DNA of 64,000 bases, taken from NCBI GenBank assembly GCA_021463845.1, contig JAJTXV010000004.1, positions 1-64,000 of the forward strand, written 5' to 3'. Made by a program: the position numbers and the translations under genes. Below the pieces are notes generated by a model. That model was given only the letters and a program-made list of their open reading frames with translations. It was not told the origin of the DNA and ran no database searches. The DNA comes from Anaerolineales bacterium (lineage in GTDB: Bacteria > Chloroflexota > Anaerolineae > Anaerolineales > UBA11579). This document shows positions 7,302 through 16,184 of the stretch, one piece after another. Each line of letters opens with the position of its first letter. The first letter of the stretch is position 1.

Positions 7302-9206
7302 TTAGTGCGTCTCAACCGGACGCCGAACAAATCCTGCTTTGGCCAGCGCCAAAGCTTCGTGCGCGGGCAGCGGCTTGCTGAAAAAATCACCCTGGATCTG
7401 AGTGCAGCCGGCCTGCTGATAGAGTTCCATCTGGGATCTCTCTTCAACACCCTCTGCGAAGACTTCCATGCCCAGCTTCTCGGCGATCGTGACGATGCCA
7501 CTGACTATGGCAGCGTGCCCGGGTGAATTCACAAGCTGTGCAGCGAAGTGCCGATCGATCTTGAGCGTGTCAAAAGGAAACTCTGCCAGTTGGCTGAGTG
7601 TGGAGTAGCCGATACCAAAGTCATCAATGGCCAGGCGCACGCCCAACTGCTTAAGCTCGGTGAGGATCTGGCGGGCCTGACGGAAATCCTGAAAGATGGT
7701 GTTCTCCGACAGCTCGAGCTCCAGCAGATGCGCCGGCAGCTGGCTGGAGTGCAAGGCTGCTTTGATCCGCGCCACCAGATCACCCTGCTTCAGATCGCGG
7801 TCAGATAGGTTGACGGAGAGACGCATGGCGGGAACGCCCATATCGATCCATTGCTTGACCTGGCTGCAGGCCGTCTTGAGCATCCAGTCAGACAGATCAA
7901 CGATCAGACCCATCTCCTCCGCCAGGCTTACAAAGCGTTCGGGCAATAGCAGGCCTTGCTGGGGGTGGTGCCAGCGCGCCAGCGCCTCCACGCCCACGAT
8001 CCTGCCGGTGACACTATCCACCTGGGGCTGATAGAAGGCCGAGATCTCGTTGCGCTCCAGGGCATAGCGCAATTGGTTCCCGAGCTCCAGGCGCTCCAGA
8101 GCTTTGGCCTTCATGGCGGTTACGAAGAAACGGAAATTGTTCTTGCCCTCGGCCTTGGAGGCGTACATGGCCCAGTCTGCATTTTGAATAAGCGTCTCAG
8201 GGTCACTACCGTGCACGGGATACACGCTGATGCCCACACTGGTAGTGATGAAGGCTTCGGCATTTTGGAAATTGAAAGGCTGCGAAACCGCATCGATCAG
8301 TTTTTGCACAATTCCAACCGTTTCATCTGGCTCGCGAACGCCTTCAAGCAGGATGCCGAACTCATCGCCGCCAAGGCGGGCAACGGTATCGCTCTTGCGC
8401 AGAGCGCTCTGGATGCGCTTGGCGATCAGCTGCAGCAGGGCATCACCCTGCTCGTGGCCAAAGGCATCATTGACAGCTTTGAAACCGTCGAGATCCAGGA
8501 ATAAGACTACGAGGGTGGATTGGTTGCGTTTGGCGATCTCGATGGCGTGCGAGACGCGGTCCAGGAACAGGGCGCGGTTGGCGACCCCGGTGAGCGAATC
8601 GTAGTTAGCCAGGCGCTGCAGTTCAAGTTCGGTGATCTTGCGTTGGGTGATATCGCGGGCAATGCTCTGGTAGACCTGGCGGCCGTCTTGCTCCAGGATG
8701 ATGGAGCTGACCTCTACCAGCATGGTGCTGCCGTCTTTGCGCACATGGGTGCGCTCAAAGGTCAGATAGCCTGACTCCAACAGTCTGCGAATGATCTCTT
8801 GGGTCCGCTCCAGTTCCTCACGTGGATAGATAGCGTCGATCTCCATTGCCAGCAGCTCTTCACGCGTATACCCCAGCCGGTTCGCAGCCACCTGGTTGAC
8901 ATCCATGATGCGGCGTGTTTCTACGTCAATAATGAAGATGGAGTCAATCGCGTTCTCAAACAGGCTGCGGAACTTGCCTTCGCTGACGCGCAAGGCTTCT
9001 TTAATGCGGCGTTGCTCTTCGTCGTAGAGCTGCTGCGTTTCTTTGGAAGAGATGGCCAGCGAACGCTCAAGCAGGTAGCGGTCCTGATCGGCCTGGCGGT
9101 AGGCTTGCTCAATGGTGGAAAGAAAATCCTCCCATTCTTTTACACTGGGAGGCGCCTCAGGTTCCAGCTTCAGGCGCTTGAGTTGGCGCCATAGGAGTTT
9201 ATGCAT
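7302..9206 (-). CDS. PAS-GGDEF-EAL cyclic-di-GMP signalling protein
   Basis: 634 residues, no membrane segment. A coiled lead (about 20-75) is followed by a PAS domain (about 76-195; FRSLFENAIDSIFIID), a GGDEF domain (about 205-360) with intact LGGDEF, and an EAL domain (about 380-625). The EAL metal and catalytic signatures are present: EALARW, ELSENTIF, DDFGIGYS, LKIDR and AEGVEE. Both diguanylate cyclase and phosphodiesterase activities are therefore possible; which dominates cannot be told. It starts 7 bp after the FIST gene, so FIST input and c-di-GMP output are probably co-expressed. Its stop lies just upstream of the original tRNA-Lys promoter. Confidence 0.93.
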   Translation of the reverse strand: MHKLLWRQLKRLKLEPEAPPSVKEWEDFLSTIEQAYRQADQDRYLLERSLAISSKETQQLYDEEQRRIKEALRVSEGKFRSLFENAIDSIFIIDVETRRIMDVNQVAANRLGYTREELLAMEIDAIYPREELERTQEIIRRLLESGYLTFERTHVRKDGSTMLVEVSSIILEQDGRQVYQSIARDITQRKITELELQRLANYDSLTGVANRALFLDRVSHAIEIAKRNQSTLVVLFLDLDGFKAVNDAFGHEQGDALLQLIAKRIQSALRKSDTVARLGGDEFGILLEGVREPDETVGIVQKLIDAVSQPFNFQNAEAFITTSVGISVYPVHGSDPETLIQNADWAMYASKAEGKNNFRFFVTAMKAKALERLELGNQLRYALERNEISAFYQPQVDSVTGRIVGVEALARWHHPQQGLLLPERFVSLAEEMGLIVDLSDWMLKTACSQVKQWIDMGVPAMRLSVNLSDRDLKQGDLVARIKAALHSSQLPAHLLELELSENTIFQDFRQARQILTELKQLGVRLAIDDFGIGYSTLSQLAEFPFDTLKIDRHFAAQLVNSPGHAAIVSGIVTIAEKLGMEVFAEGVEERSQMELYQQAGCTQIQGDFFSKPLPAHEALALAKAGFVRRPVETH

Positions 9207-9212
9207 GCCCGC

Positions 9213-10355
9213 CTACGAAACTTCCCTCAGGGTCGTCAGGGTCATGGTCTGGTTGTGCAGATCACAAGTGCCGCTGGTATACGGAGAGATCTCACCATAA
9301 GAGTAGAAGCCGACCTGGCTCACGCCCGGCGGCAGTGCTTCCAGCGTGGCTTCCAACTCTTCCTCCGTGCGTTCGTTGAGCACCAGACGGCGCCCGACGC
9401 AGCTGATGGCAACCGAGAGGATGGGGCCATTGGCTTCGGTCTGGCTGCCAGCCATCAGGGCGGCTTCGCTGGCGCCATCGATCAAACGGTCAAAGTTGGC
9501 CTTCATGAGCTGGGCATAGTAGCCAATGGGGATGTCTCCCGCGAAGGTGAGCGAGTGGGCTTTTTCGTCCACGCCCAGAATGGTGCGCACAATGGTCTTC
9601 TGTGCCAGGCGGTCTTCGCTGAGCGCCAGTGGGAACAGCAGCGCACTGGAGGGCAAGCCAGACACCAGGTCTCCCAGATATTCCTTGTAGAGATCGAGCG
9701 CCGGGCGGCCATCCAGCTCGTAGAGCACGTTGCCTTCGGAGCGGGTGACCATGCGCTGCGGGCCGAACACATCCCAGCCACCCTTGGAGCCGTGGCGCAC
9801 CTCGATGTGATCGCCATACAAGCCGACGGCGGCGACGGAGTCCTGCGTGACCTGGCGGTCGTTGATGACCCAGGTGCGCTCAAAGCGGTCACCGTCGCCA
9901 GCCAGGCCGCCGGTGACCACCACCTGGCCGCCAAACTGGTCATTGAGGGCGCGCACCAGTTCGCTGCCATTGATCGTGGTGCCGTTGGAGAGCACGAACA
10001 CGGCCACCAGGTCAGGCGCCTTAAGTTGGCTGGCGATCAGCTCGCCAGCCTGATACGAATCTTTGGCGGAGCTGACATGCGTGCTGGCGGAGGCCACCCG
10101 CGTGCGTTCAAATTGGACGACCGCCACCGAAAGCGAATCGTCTTGCACCACAGTGCCGAAGATCTCACCAGCCGTGGAGCAACCCATGACTTGCGACTGC
10201 GGATACTGACGGATGAGATGCTCTATAGGAGCCGTGGCATCCAGAAAGTTGGATGCGCCAAACACAAGCACAAGCGTGTTGACTGAATCCAGCCCGGGGA
10301 GTGTATCCACAGACCAGCCACTATTTTGGGTGTAGGTAAAGGTTTCCAGCTTCAT
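9213..10355 (-). CDS. FIST-domain sensory protein
   Basis: 380 residues. FIST N and C signatures run through the whole protein: QVMGCSTAGEI near residue 57, LSNGTTINGSELVRAL, VVTGGLAGDGDRF, and C-terminal ISCVGRRLVL with GFYSYGEISP. FIST domains are ligand-binding input modules, proposed to sense small molecules such as amino acids, usually linked to signalling enzymes. Here the link is the co-directional PAS-GGDEF-EAL gene 6 bp downstream. No membrane segment, so sensing is cytoplasmic. Confidence 0.9.
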   Translation of the reverse strand: MKLETFTYTQNSGWSVDTLPGLDSVNTLVLVFGASNFLDATAPIEHLIRQYPQSQVMGCSTAGEIFGTVVQDDSLSVAVVQFERTRVASASTHVSSAKDSYQAGELIASQLKAPDLVAVFVLSNGTTINGSELVRALNDQFGGQVVVTGGLAGDGDRFERTWVINDRQVTQDSVAAVGLYGDHIEVRHGSKGGWDVFGPQRMVTRSEGNVLYELDGRPALDLYKEYLGDLVSGLPSSALLFPLALSEDRLAQKTIVRTILGVDEKAHSLTFAGDIPIGYYAQLMKANFDRLIDGASEAALMAGSQTEANGPILSVAISCVGRRLVLNERTEEELEATLEALPPGVSQVGFYSYGEISPYTSGTCDLHNQTMTLTTLREVS

Positions 10356-10446
10356 GTTGATTCCCGATATGACTAACTTACCTAAATGTCAGGCCATTGT
10401 ATAGCCAAACCAAATTGCTAAACGCCAATTTGTACTAGACTTATAT

Positions 10447-10467
10447 TACAATAGAACACACGTTCTT
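10447..10467 (+). promoter_or_regulatory. dnaE2 promoter with LexA (SOS) box
   Basis: TACAAT (10447-10452) is a likely -10 box. GAACACACGTTC (10454-10465) is a perfect GAAC-N4-GTTC palindrome of the Gram-positive LexA/DinR type. It ends 2 nt before the ATG, in the place where a ribosome-binding site would be. LexA bound here would block the transcription start. Confidence 0.8.
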
Positions 10468-13400
10468 ATGGCGGCGCACCTCAATACCCATTCGTTTTTC
10501 TCCCTGCTGGCCGGACTGAATGCGCCCAGTGAACTGGCGGAGGCGGCCGCGGCCGCCGGGCATGCCGCCATCGCCCTGAGCGACCATAATCGTCTGACGG
10601 GAGCAGTGGAGTTTGCTGAAGCCTGTGCCCAGTATGGCGTGAAGGCTATTCTGGGCCTGGACGTACGGCTGGAGAACGGGCGGCCGCTGACCCTGCTGGC
10701 GCAGGATGCAGCCGGCTGGGCCAACCTATGCCAGCTCAGCAGCTGGCTGCTCAGCGAAGAGAACAACGAGAGCCGCAGGCTGCCACTGCCTCAGCTATTA
10801 GCGCACGCCGGGGGCCTGCTGTGCCTGGCCGCCTACGAAACGCCCAGCCCCGAAACCCAGCGGCGGGCGTTTGCGCCACCGGCGGCAGAGTTGACCGAGA
10901 TCAAGGGCGTGTTTGCCGACCGCTTATACATTCAGGTGCCGCCAGATTGGCGGGCCGAGCTGGCGCTGGCAGTGGCGCACAAACTAGGCGTGCCCGGCGT
11001 GGCGGCCTGGCCGGTGTACTATCTGCAGCGCGAGCAAGCCGAGCTGCAGCGCACGGTGAGCGCCATACGGCTGAACACCACCGTGGGGCGCGTGCCAGCC
11101 ACGGAGTTGGCCGCGGACAATGGATGGTATGCCGGCACAGACGAGCTGCAGGCCGCATTCAATACTCACCCGGGCGTACTCGCAGCCACCGACGAGGTGG
11201 CCGCGCGCTGCAACTTCAGCCTGCCGCTAAACCAGCCCAACTACCCCCAGCTGGAATTGCCTGATGGCCAGACCCCACTGGATGCGTTGCGTGAGCAAAC
11301 CCTGCAAGGCGCGGCACGTCTGTACCCGGAACTGACCGAGCAATTCACCCAACGCATGGAGCACGAGCTGGCCAGCATTGAAGCCAGCGGGTACACCAGC
11401 CTATTCCTGATCATGGCGGAGATCGTGGGTTTCGCCCGCCAGGAAGGCGTGCCGCTGTCCTCACGCGGGTCTGCGGCGTCTTCGCTGATCGCGCACTGCC
11501 TGGGGATCACTACGCCGGACCCGCTGCGCCTGAACTTGTACTTTGAAAGATTCCTAAACCCGGCCCGCCCCACCCCGCCCGATATTGACACGGACATTTG
11601 CTCGGCACGGCGCGACACTGTGATCAAGCATGTCTACGAGCACTACGGGCATGCGCGCGTGGCGATGGTGGCCACCATCAACCGCTTCCGTCTCCGCTCC
11701 GCCCTGCGCGAGGTGGCCAAAGCCCACGGCTTGGGGGCGGAAGAGATCAAGCGCATGGCGGCGCGCCTGCCCTACCGCTGGTGGGGGCCGGGGCAGGAAG
11801 ACCAAAACCAGCAACCCTATGCTGAACTGGAACGCGAATTCAGCAACCCGCAAGCCCGGTTGGTTCTGCAGCAGGCCCGCGCCCTTTTGGATACGCCCCA
11901 TCATCTCTCGATCCATCCTGGCGGGATTGTGGTCAGCTCCGGCCCGCTGACCGAGCTGGTGCCGGTGCAATACTCCGCCAAAGGCATGACCATCACACAG
12001 TACGACCTGACCGGCGTGCAAAAGATGGGGCTAGTGAAAATGGACCTGCTGGCGACGCGCGGCCTGACCGTGCTGGGCGATGTGGCTGACCGGATCTGCG
12101 AGATGCACCCGGAGCTGGGCCGCAGCCGCCTGCAGGTGCTGGAAGCGATACCGGATGGCGACCCGGCCACGATGCAGACAGTGCGCAGCGGGCGCACGAT
12201 CGGCTGTTTTCAGATCGAGAGCCCGGGCATGCGCGCCACGCTGCGCGAAGTGCAGTCAGACTCGGTGGACAACATCATGGTGGCGCTGGCTCTGTTCCGC
12301 CCCGGGCCGCTGACGGGCGGCCTGAAGGATGCGTTCGTACGCCGCCACCTGGGGCAGGAGCCGGTGCGGCATGTGCACCCGGCGCTGCAGCCTCTACTGG
12401 CGGAGACGCACGGCGTATTCCTGTACCAGGAGCAGGTGCTGCGCGTAGCGCACGAGCTGGGCGGCTTCAGCCTGGCGGAAGCGGACCTGCTGCGGCGGGC
12501 GATGAGCCACTTTGACCCTGGCAAGCAGATGCAAACCCTGAAGGACAAATTCATCCTGGGGGCAGGCCAGCGCCACCGGGTGCCGCCAGCGGTAGCCGAG
12601 CGCATCTGGGACATGATGGCGGCGTTTGCCGGGTACGGTTTCCCCAAGGCACATTCCGCCTCGTATGCGCTGACCGCCTGGCGCTCGGCGTGGTGTAAAA
12701 CCCACTACCCGGCCGAATTCATGGCAGCCGTGCTGGCCAACTGGGGCGGGTATTACGACCAGAACACATATCTGCTGGAGGCGCGCCGGCTGGGCCTGCC
12801 ACTGCACGCCCCGCACATCAACTATTCGAAGCCGCAATTCAGCGTGACATATCACGATGGCGCGCCCCACCTGTACATGGGCATGGAGCAGCTGCACGAC
12901 CTCGGGCGCGCCACGCAGCAGCGCATTCTGGAGCAGCGCCCGTTCGTCTCACTGTCGGATTTTCTGGTGCGGGCCTTCCCGCGCCGCGCCGAAGCCCGCA
13001 ACCTGATACAGGTTGGAGCACTGGAGGGCTTGGGCACCATTCCCGAGCTGCTCGAGGAGCTGGAGCGCGGCGGCTGGGTGCGCGGGCAGCTTCCGTTGTT
13101 CAACGCCGAACACCAGGACCTGCCCGATTGGACAGAACAGATGAAGGCCGCCGCGCAGGAACAGCTGCTGGGTGTGAGCTTGATAGCCCACCCGTTGGAT
13201 CTGCATGCAGCGGCCATGCGCGCCGCCGGCGTACAGAGCACCCTGGAGGTGGCCTCACGTTTCGGGCAGGAGGTGCGCGTGGCGGGCATGCGCCAAAGCT
13301 GGCGCCGGGTGGCCAGCTCGGGCGGCGGTTATGTGTACTTTATGGACCTGGCTGATCTGGAAGGAACGCTGCGGGTGGTGATCCCAGGGGATGTGTATAC

Positions 13401-13536
13401 GCGCGGCCGCAGCAGCTTTCAAGAGGGGCAGCCGATCTTGATCGAGGGGCGGTTGGAGATGGCGCGGGATTCTGAAGAGCCGGTGCTGCGCGCCGGCCGG
13501 GTGGAAGGGCTGCGCCAGCCCGTCTATGCTGCTTAG
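10468..13536 (+). CDS. dnaE2: DNA polymerase III alpha subunit, DnaE2 (error-prone) type
   Basis: 1022 residues, the usual DnaE2 length. The N-terminal PHP domain (about 1-200) starts AHLNTHSFFSLLAG and has LSDHN; one metal-binding His position reads Asn. The polymerase core has PPDIDTDICSARRD and KMDLLATRGLTVL, which supply the catalytic aspartates, and HLSIHPGGIVVS, typical of DnaE2. It ends with HhH and OB-fold regions (VRVAGMRQSW). DnaE2 works in SOS-induced translesion synthesis, normally with ImuA/ImuB; neither is next to it. A perfect LexA box overlaps its promoter. The 3' end overlaps the convergent CopD gene by 4 bp. Confidence 0.9.
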   Translation: MAAHLNTHSFFSLLAGLNAPSELAEAAAAAGHAAIALSDHNRLTGAVEFAEACAQYGVKAILGLDVRLENGRPLTLLAQDAAGWANLCQLSSWLLSEENNESRRLPLPQLLAHAGGLLCLAAYETPSPETQRRAFAPPAAELTEIKGVFADRLYIQVPPDWRAELALAVAHKLGVPGVAAWPVYYLQREQAELQRTVSAIRLNTTVGRVPATELAADNGWYAGTDELQAAFNTHPGVLAATDEVAARCNFSLPLNQPNYPQLELPDGQTPLDALREQTLQGAARLYPELTEQFTQRMEHELASIEASGYTSLFLIMAEIVGFARQEGVPLSSRGSAASSLIAHCLGITTPDPLRLNLYFERFLNPARPTPPDIDTDICSARRDTVIKHVYEHYGHARVAMVATINRFRLRSALREVAKAHGLGAEEIKRMAARLPYRWWGPGQEDQNQQPYAELEREFSNPQARLVLQQARALLDTPHHLSIHPGGIVVSSGPLTELVPVQYSAKGMTITQYDLTGVQKMGLVKMDLLATRGLTVLGDVADRICEMHPELGRSRLQVLEAIPDGDPATMQTVRSGRTIGCFQIESPGMRATLREVQSDSVDNIMVALALFRPGPLTGGLKDAFVRRHLGQEPVRHVHPALQPLLAETHGVFLYQEQVLRVAHELGGFSLAEADLLRRAMSHFDPGKQMQTLKDKFILGAGQRHRVPPAVAERIWDMMAAFAGYGFPKAHSASYALTAWRSAWCKTHYPAEFMAAVLANWGGYYDQNTYLLEARRLGLPLHAPHINYSKPQFSVTYHDGAPHLYMGMEQLHDLGRATQQRILEQRPFVSLSDFLVRAFPRRAEARNLIQVGALEGLGTIPELLEELERGGWVRGQLPLFNAEHQDLPDWTEQMKAAAQEQLLGVSLIAHPLDLHAAAMRAAGVQSTLEVASRFGQEVRVAGMRQSWRRVASSGGGYVYFMDLADLEGTLRVVIPGDVYTRGRSSFQEGQPILIEGRLEMARDSEEPVLRAGRVEGLRQPVYAA

Positions 13537-14039
13537 GCTACCCGCGCCATGGCGGTAAAAGCCAGGACCAACAAACCCAGCAGCAAGTTCACAGCAATCA
13601 ACATCTGGAAGCGGCGCAGGGTCTGCTCCACAGCCGCGCCACCCACCTTGCCGCGCGCCTGCTGCAATGCCGTCCGGCTGAGAGCCGGCGCAACGTTCCA
13701 GGTGAGCACCGCCGAGACGGCGATCATGCCCAGAAAGACAATGTGCTTGAGACAGATGGCCACCGACCAGGCATTGGATATATTGAGCATGCCCTGGTAA
13801 TTTGGGTTGCCATCCATCTGCAGTAGGCCAGTAAAGGTGAGAATTCCCAGACTGAACCAGCCGACAGGGTCCAGGCGGCGGTTGAGGGCGTTGGCCCAGG
13901 TGGCAAATTCCTTAACGGTGAGGGTGCGGCGCATGCTGGGGAACACGAACAGCGCCAGGGCGGCCAGGCCGCCCAGCCAGGCCACCGTGGCCAGCATGTG
14001 CACCCAAAAGGAGATGAGCAGCGCCCAGCCGGGGATCAT
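13533..14039 (-). CDS. CopD-like four-helix membrane protein
   Basis: 168 residues with about four membrane helices (near 5-30, 58-78, 92-115, 143-165). The N-terminal FWVHMLATVAWLGGL pattern (conserved His and Trp in helix 1) and SNAWSVAICLKHIVFLGM resemble CopD/DUF2269-type membrane proteins, some of which bind heme or copper. Function here unknown. It follows the TPR gene by 3 bp and is last in the sigma-factor operon. Confidence 0.65.
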   Translation of the reverse strand: MIPGWALLISFWVHMLATVAWLGGLAALALFVFPSMRRTLTVKEFATWANALNRRLDPVGWFSLGILTFTGLLQMDGNPNYQGMLNISNAWSVAICLKHIVFLGMIAVSAVLTWNVAPALSRTALQQARGKVGGAAVEQTLRRFQMLIAVNLLLGLLVLAFTAMARVA

Positions 14040-14042
14040 GCG

Positions 14043-15131
14043 CTAGCCGTTGCCGCGCTCAAGACAGGTAGCCGCGTAGCTATCGGCCATGGCCTGATGC
14101 TCCGGTGAAAGCGGCGCGAGGGCCGCGGCCTGACGCATCAGTTCATCAGCAGAGCACCACTGGTCGTCGCGGGTCAGGCGCTCGGCACGATCCACAAGAT
14201 CCAGCGAATAGAAAGCCGATGCAGTCGCCAGGCGCTCCTGCACCGTAAAGAAGTTAATGTCGTGAAGGTTGGGTGCAGCCGCGACCAACGGTTGAAAGTA
14301 ATTGACAGCCTGCTCCCAATCCACTTCCCAGAAGCTTTGCCCGATGATGTAGTTGACCGCCCATTGGCGATACATGGTGGCTTCCGTGTCCAGCGGGCCG
14401 ATCTGGGCGGCACGGTTCAGATCGTAGATGCCGCCTTCAAGATCACCTACGGGCGGCAAGATGCGCATGACGCCGCGGTTGCGCAGGCCAGCGAAGTACA
14501 TGCCGTCCACTTCGATGGGATGGAAATCAGGAAAATTGGTGCGCAGGGTGTCAAGCGTTAGTAGCAACTGGTCCCAGTTCTTGGCCGCCAGCAGAGCCCG
14601 GGCGTCATTGTAGGCTTGGTCCTGGCCGCGCAGATCCGGCGTGGGAGTCGGGCCATCGGCTTCGCCAGGCATGGGCGTGGCGGTACCGGTGGTGCACAGC
14701 ACCGCCTGCGAAAGGGCCGCCACCAGGCCGGGGTGGCTGGGGTTGAGCTCGGTAACGTATTCAAAGCGCTGGCGAGCCAAGTCACAGCGGCCGGCCTGCA
14801 GGTCACCCTGCGCCAGCTGGAACTGGGTCTCGGCCTCGATGGCGCGGGTCATGTTCTCAGCGTTGGTGCGGGAGTTGATGCCGGCCTGGGCGCCGCCCAG
14901 GGCGGCAAGGCCCACAACGGCAATGAAGCCTACAATGAGGCCGAACACCCAGCGGCGGCCGCGGCGCGGCGGCTTGGCTGGCGCAGTCTCAACGGCTACA
15001 GGTACTTGCTGGGTCTCAGCAGTCTCGATCGGCGCGGCCGCCTCGGGCGTTGCCTGAGGGGTCTGTTTTTGCTTGGGGGTGCGCTTGGGAGAACTGGGAA
15101 CAGTCTGTTCGATGTCTTCAACATCCGGCAT
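14043..15131 (-). CDS. membrane-anchored TPR-like protein
   Basis: 362 residues. A Pro/Gln/Thr-rich cytoplasmic tail (1-58) is followed by a positive patch (PPRRGRRW), one membrane helix (about 62-82), and an extracytoplasmic part with helical repeats (FQLAQGDLQAGRCDLARQRF is TPR-like) separated by a Thr/Pro linker. No enzyme motif. It lies between the ECF sigma/zinc-finger pair and the CopD-like gene, so it may act at the membrane in that system. TATAAT ends 7 nt before its ATG and there is no ribosome-binding site, which suggests its own leaderless transcript. Confidence 0.65.
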   Translation of the reverse strand: MPDVEDIEQTVPSSPKRTPKQKQTPQATPEAAAPIETAETQQVPVAVETAPAKPPRRGRRWVFGLIVGFIAVVGLAALGGAQAGINSRTNAENMTRAIEAETQFQLAQGDLQAGRCDLARQRFEYVTELNPSHPGLVAALSQAVLCTTGTATPMPGEADGPTPTPDLRGQDQAYNDARALLAAKNWDQLLLTLDTLRTNFPDFHPIEVDGMYFAGLRNRGVMRILPPVGDLEGGIYDLNRAAQIGPLDTEATMYRQWAVNYIIGQSFWEVDWEQAVNYFQPLVAAAPNLHDINFFTVQERLATASAFYSLDLVDRAERLTRDDQWCSADELMRQAAALAPLSPEHQAMADSYAATCLERGNG

Positions 15132-15183
15132 GCGGGCGATTATACCCGTAGCCCTTTTAAGGCCAGCGTGGCCTCATCCGCGG

Positions 15184-15438
15184 TTAATGGGTACCCTGGT
15201 CGGCCTGCAGGCTCTCCAGAGCAGTGATGAGGGCCTTGTACTCCTCGCCGCAGCCGGTGCAAAGCTCAAGATGGCGTTGAACAAGCGGCAAGGCCTGGGC
15301 GGCGTCTTTGCCGTCCAGTTCCATCTCTACAAAGCGGTCCAGCCCTTCAAAGCAGGTTTCACAGCCGATCTCATCCTTCTGCGTTTTGAGGATGCGATGC
15401 AGCAATTCTTTTAGGGCGGAAGACTTAATGCGTGCCAT
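15184..15438 (-). CDS. small zinc-finger (zf-HC2-like) putative anti-sigma factor
   Basis: 84 residues. HLELCTGCGEEYKAL gives the H-x3-C-x2-C signature of zinc-binding anti-sigma domains, and a CETC pair lies near residue 26. No membrane helix, so a cytoplasmic anti-sigma protein is likely. It follows the ECF sigma gene by 40 bp with AGGAG 8 nt before its ATG. Pairing with an ECF factor is the usual arrangement for this family. Confidence 0.75.
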   Translation of the reverse strand: MARIKSSALKELLHRILKTQKDEIGCETCFEGLDRFVEMELDGKDAAQALPLVQRHLELCTGCGEEYKALITALESLQADQGTH

Positions 15439-15478
15439 CTGTGCGACTCCTAGACTACCCCAGCGCCAGCAATATTAC

Positions 15479-16123
15479 TCATTGATTGTCCTCAAACAGG
15501 GCCAAGGCCTCCTGGGCAGAAAAGCCGGCCTGCTCTTCCAGGCGCTGCTTCATGCGCTGGCGGGCATCGTGCAGCAGTTTGTAAAGCGCGTTGGGGTTGG
15601 TGCCCATACGCTCAGCCACCACCTGTATGGGCACACCATCCTGCAGGATGGCAAGCATGGCGGTGCGCTGGCGCTCGGTAAGCTCCTCCATGATGAGGCG
15701 CTCCACATTCCGCAACAGGTCCTGGCGGGCGGCTTCCTGCTCGGGAGAGGCGCCTGGGTCGGTGAGCAAAGGCGGCGTGTACTCCTCGCCCTCGGGGGTT
15801 TCGGTGTATTGCTGGAGCGAGACGTCCTTCCAGCGCTTACGGCGCAGGTCAGACAGAGCTACATGGATGGCGATCTTCTGGGCCCAGGTAAGGAAGCGGC
15901 TTTCGCCGCGGAAACTATCCAGGCTGCCGAGGACTTTGAGCACAGCGTCTTGCACAAAGTCCTCGCTGATGGTGTCCAAGTCGCCATCCACGCGGCCGGC
16001 CAGGGCGGCCCGCAGGCCGCGCAGCAAAGCGGCCCGCAGATCAGCAATCGCCTCGGGCGAGGCAGCTTGCAGCTCCTGCAGCCACTGCTGGTTGTCACGG
16101 ACTTGCAGATTTGGAACGCTCAC
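15479..16123 (-). CDS. ECF-type RNA polymerase sigma factor
   Basis: 214 residues from the GTG at 16123. A longer in-frame start exists at 16222, but it would run into a 13-bp hairpin, and TATCAT lies 8 nt before the GTG. Region 2 is DTISEDFVQDAVLKVLGSLDSFRGESRFLTWAQKIAIHVALSDLRRKR; region 4 is ELTERQRTAMLAILQDGVPIQVVAERMGTNPNALYKLLHDARQRMKQRL. The sigma directs RNA polymerase to its own promoter set. The zinc-finger gene immediately downstream is its probable anti-sigma factor. Confidence 0.9.
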   Translation of the reverse strand: MSVPNLQVRDNQQWLQELQAASPEAIADLRAALLRGLRAALAGRVDGDLDTISEDFVQDAVLKVLGSLDSFRGESRFLTWAQKIAIHVALSDLRRKRWKDVSLQQYTETPEGEEYTPPLLTDPGASPEQEAARQDLLRNVERLIMEELTERQRTAMLAILQDGVPIQVVAERMGTNPNALYKLLHDARQRMKQRLEEQAGFSAQEALALFEDNQ

Positions 16124-16143
16124 GTGCGCGAATGATACCAGTT

Positions 16144-16178
16144 TGGCCGTGCCCAGTTTCAGAGGCTGGGCACGGCCA
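16144..16178. repeat. perfect 13-bp inverted repeat
   Basis: TGGCCGTGCCCAG (16144-16156) and CTGGGCACGGCCA (16166-16178) with a 9-nt loop, between two leftward genes. No T-run follows on either strand, so it is not a standard terminator; it may be a transcript-end stabiliser or an operator for the sigma gene. Confidence 0.75.
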
Positions 16179-16184
16179 GCGAAG

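Noticed and set aside
9201-10286. 361-codon open frame on the plus strand
   Set aside because: Antisense to the FIST gene, no family motifs.
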